From: Thereva unica
Lineage: Eukaryota > Arthropoda > Insecta > Diptera > Therevidae
DNA length: 64,000 nt
Direction: 5' to 3'
Assembly: GCA_949987705.1 (NCBI GenBank)
Contig: OX465282.1
Location: forward strand, 36,358,039-36,422,038
Shown here piece after piece: positions 62,781-64,000 of the stretch. Made by a program: the position numbers and the translations under genes. The notes under the pieces were generated by a model. That model saw only the letters and a list, made by a program, of their open reading frames with translations, was not told the origin of the DNA and ran no database searches. Positions within the stretch are counted from its first letter, which is position 1; each line of letters starts with the position of its first letter.

Positions 62781-64000
62781 GAAAAAAAGGGTAAGTAACC
62801 GATGGTAGATTAACTAAATTCAGTAAATTTTCAGGTTTTTATAAAAAAAATTTAGTGTTTTAAAAATAAAATACAAACGTTTGTACATAACTCACTTCTT
62901 TTTTGTTTCTTTTCCCCTTACCTTCTGATTGAGGAATTTAGCTTCTCCTCAACTTTAGGCAATAGATCAAATGATGGTACCATTATAGTCTAAGACGTTC
63001 GTTCTTCTTAGCCGTGCCTTTAGCTGTCGGTTACAGTGCAGCAGTTTTCTCGGCTAATCTCCGGCATTCTAAAAAGACATGGCGTAGACTCATCTTGCCG
63101 GTATGCTCTCGTAACTCACCTCTCCATGCTCTCTCGTGACTCATCCCTCCACGTTTGTTATGAGCCTGTGGGTTCATCGACCTTGGGTAGATTCATTCTA
63201 TTTCCTTCGCCACTATTGAAACAAACGTCACTTCTAAATTCTGTTCACTTCCCTAGCTTCTTCTTCTAGTTGTTACTCAATTAAATTGAGCGGGTTAGGG
63301 TAATTGATATATGATACGAAGAGTTCCATACTAAGGACATTAATGTATCGGGCAAAAACAGAATTAACGCTTCAGACGTTTGACCGACAACACTCCGAAT
63401 CTGTCCAAATACCATCGTTGGACGCTTGACATTGGACATTCGTAGTTCGAGTAGCGGTCACACGATGCGTCCTACTATCAAAAGTTTAACTTTGAAAGGT
63501 GCTCACAGCAGCGTTTAGATCCGGTTTTAGCTGAAAACTAGGATATGTAATTTATTTCCCTCCATAGCCTCAGGGTAAAAACCCCCTCACCCATCGACAT
63601 CGTGAACGGACTTTGGGTACGAATTTTCATATGCCCATATATTATTAATCTTAATAGGTAAAGGATTGGTGTTGAAATGCTTGCCCTCCATAGCTTCTAC
63701 CCCTTCGCCTATATCGTCCGCAGGCCGTATCAGAACATGAAAAAAGGCATGAGAGCAAGCTGCAATCAAAAGTAATTTTATTGGCTGAGGCTGGTAATAT
63801 GAGAAGCAAAGCAGCGTGCTGCATGTTCATATCATGTCTTAAATTTGCAGTAAGCTGCATATTTGAGATTCTGATACAGCCTTTTCATCTCATATCTTAA
63901 ATTTTGCAGCACGCTGCTTATTTTAGGTTCTGATAGAGCCTCCTGCAAACCCATCGTAGCTACAGGCCTGGGAGCAGCCGGTGCCGGTCCTACTTTTGCT
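62781..64000. other. Right flank, no gene recognised
   Basis: Several short frames lack recognisable domains. At 63780-63960 a motif pair repeats: TTTGCAGTAAGCTGCATATT with GATTCTGATACAGCC, and TTTGCAGCACGCTGCTTATT with GGTTCTGATAGAGCC, spaced about 55-60 bp apart. The stretch 63550-64000 may be part of an unidentified element. Confidence 0.4.

Noticed and set aside
63036..63269. 77-codon frame at the right edge
   Set aside because: No recognisable domain or splice-supported extension; treated as chance.

Overview
The window is eukaryotic, most likely a higher fly (Diptera): it carries two intron-split host genes with fly-like proteins, Rpn10 (proteasome ubiquitin receptor) and TCERG1/CA150 (WW/FF-domain transcription-splicing factor), in an AT-rich landscape made mostly of transposable elements. 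The species cannot be fixed from this sequence alone.

Layout. 1-1831: partial Tigger/pogo DNA transposon (minus). 2137-3401: satellite-like tandem repeats. About 3.8-15.2 kb: a decayed errantivirus-like (gypsy-type, env-bearing) provirus on the minus strand, split by two plus-strand copies of another Ty3/gypsy family, here called family A: A1 (6810-8807, truncated) and A2 (10366-14523). MITEs have inserted into A1 and A2. 15.2-18.3 kb: a tRNA-headed SINE, a second SINE fragment, and a 5'-truncated LINE sitting inside a MITE. 18483-24083: Rpn10 (minus, 8 coding exons), with foldback repeats and a LINE relic in its introns. 24.3-30.6 kb: MITEs and inverted or direct repeats without recognisable host genes. 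30581-34360: A3, a young family A copy with LTRs that look identical and an open 900-codon ORF. 35.0-35.9 kb: two worn LTR relics. 36.0-46.2 kb: a PIF/Harbinger transposon with both of its genes, whose transposase gene is split by A4 (38112-44725, minus), a full-length family A copy. 46.2-47.6 kb: tandem repeats and a MITE. 48105-62079: TCERG1 (plus, 13 coding exons), whose 7.7-kb ninth intron holds two tRNA-like repeats, a 312-bp tandem duplication, an unclassified long-TIR transposon, a nearly intact Tc1 element and a LINE relic. 62.1-64 kb: TCERG1 3' end, then short repeats.

How it fits together. The two host genes appear unrelated in function; only their introns and flanks have been colonised. 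The main result is family A. A4 encodes Gag, protease, RT, RNase H and integrase but is broken by point mutations. A2 and A3, at different sites with their own target duplications, share the same two in-frame deletions removing RT/RNase H and the integrase core, while keeping Gag, protease, the integrase zinc-binding domain and the integrase C-terminus in one frame. They look like a non-autonomous, protein-coding LTR lineage that must borrow RT and integrase from a relative. Coordinates come from reading by eye; splice sites, target duplications and terminal repeats were checked for consistency, and older element edges are approximate.
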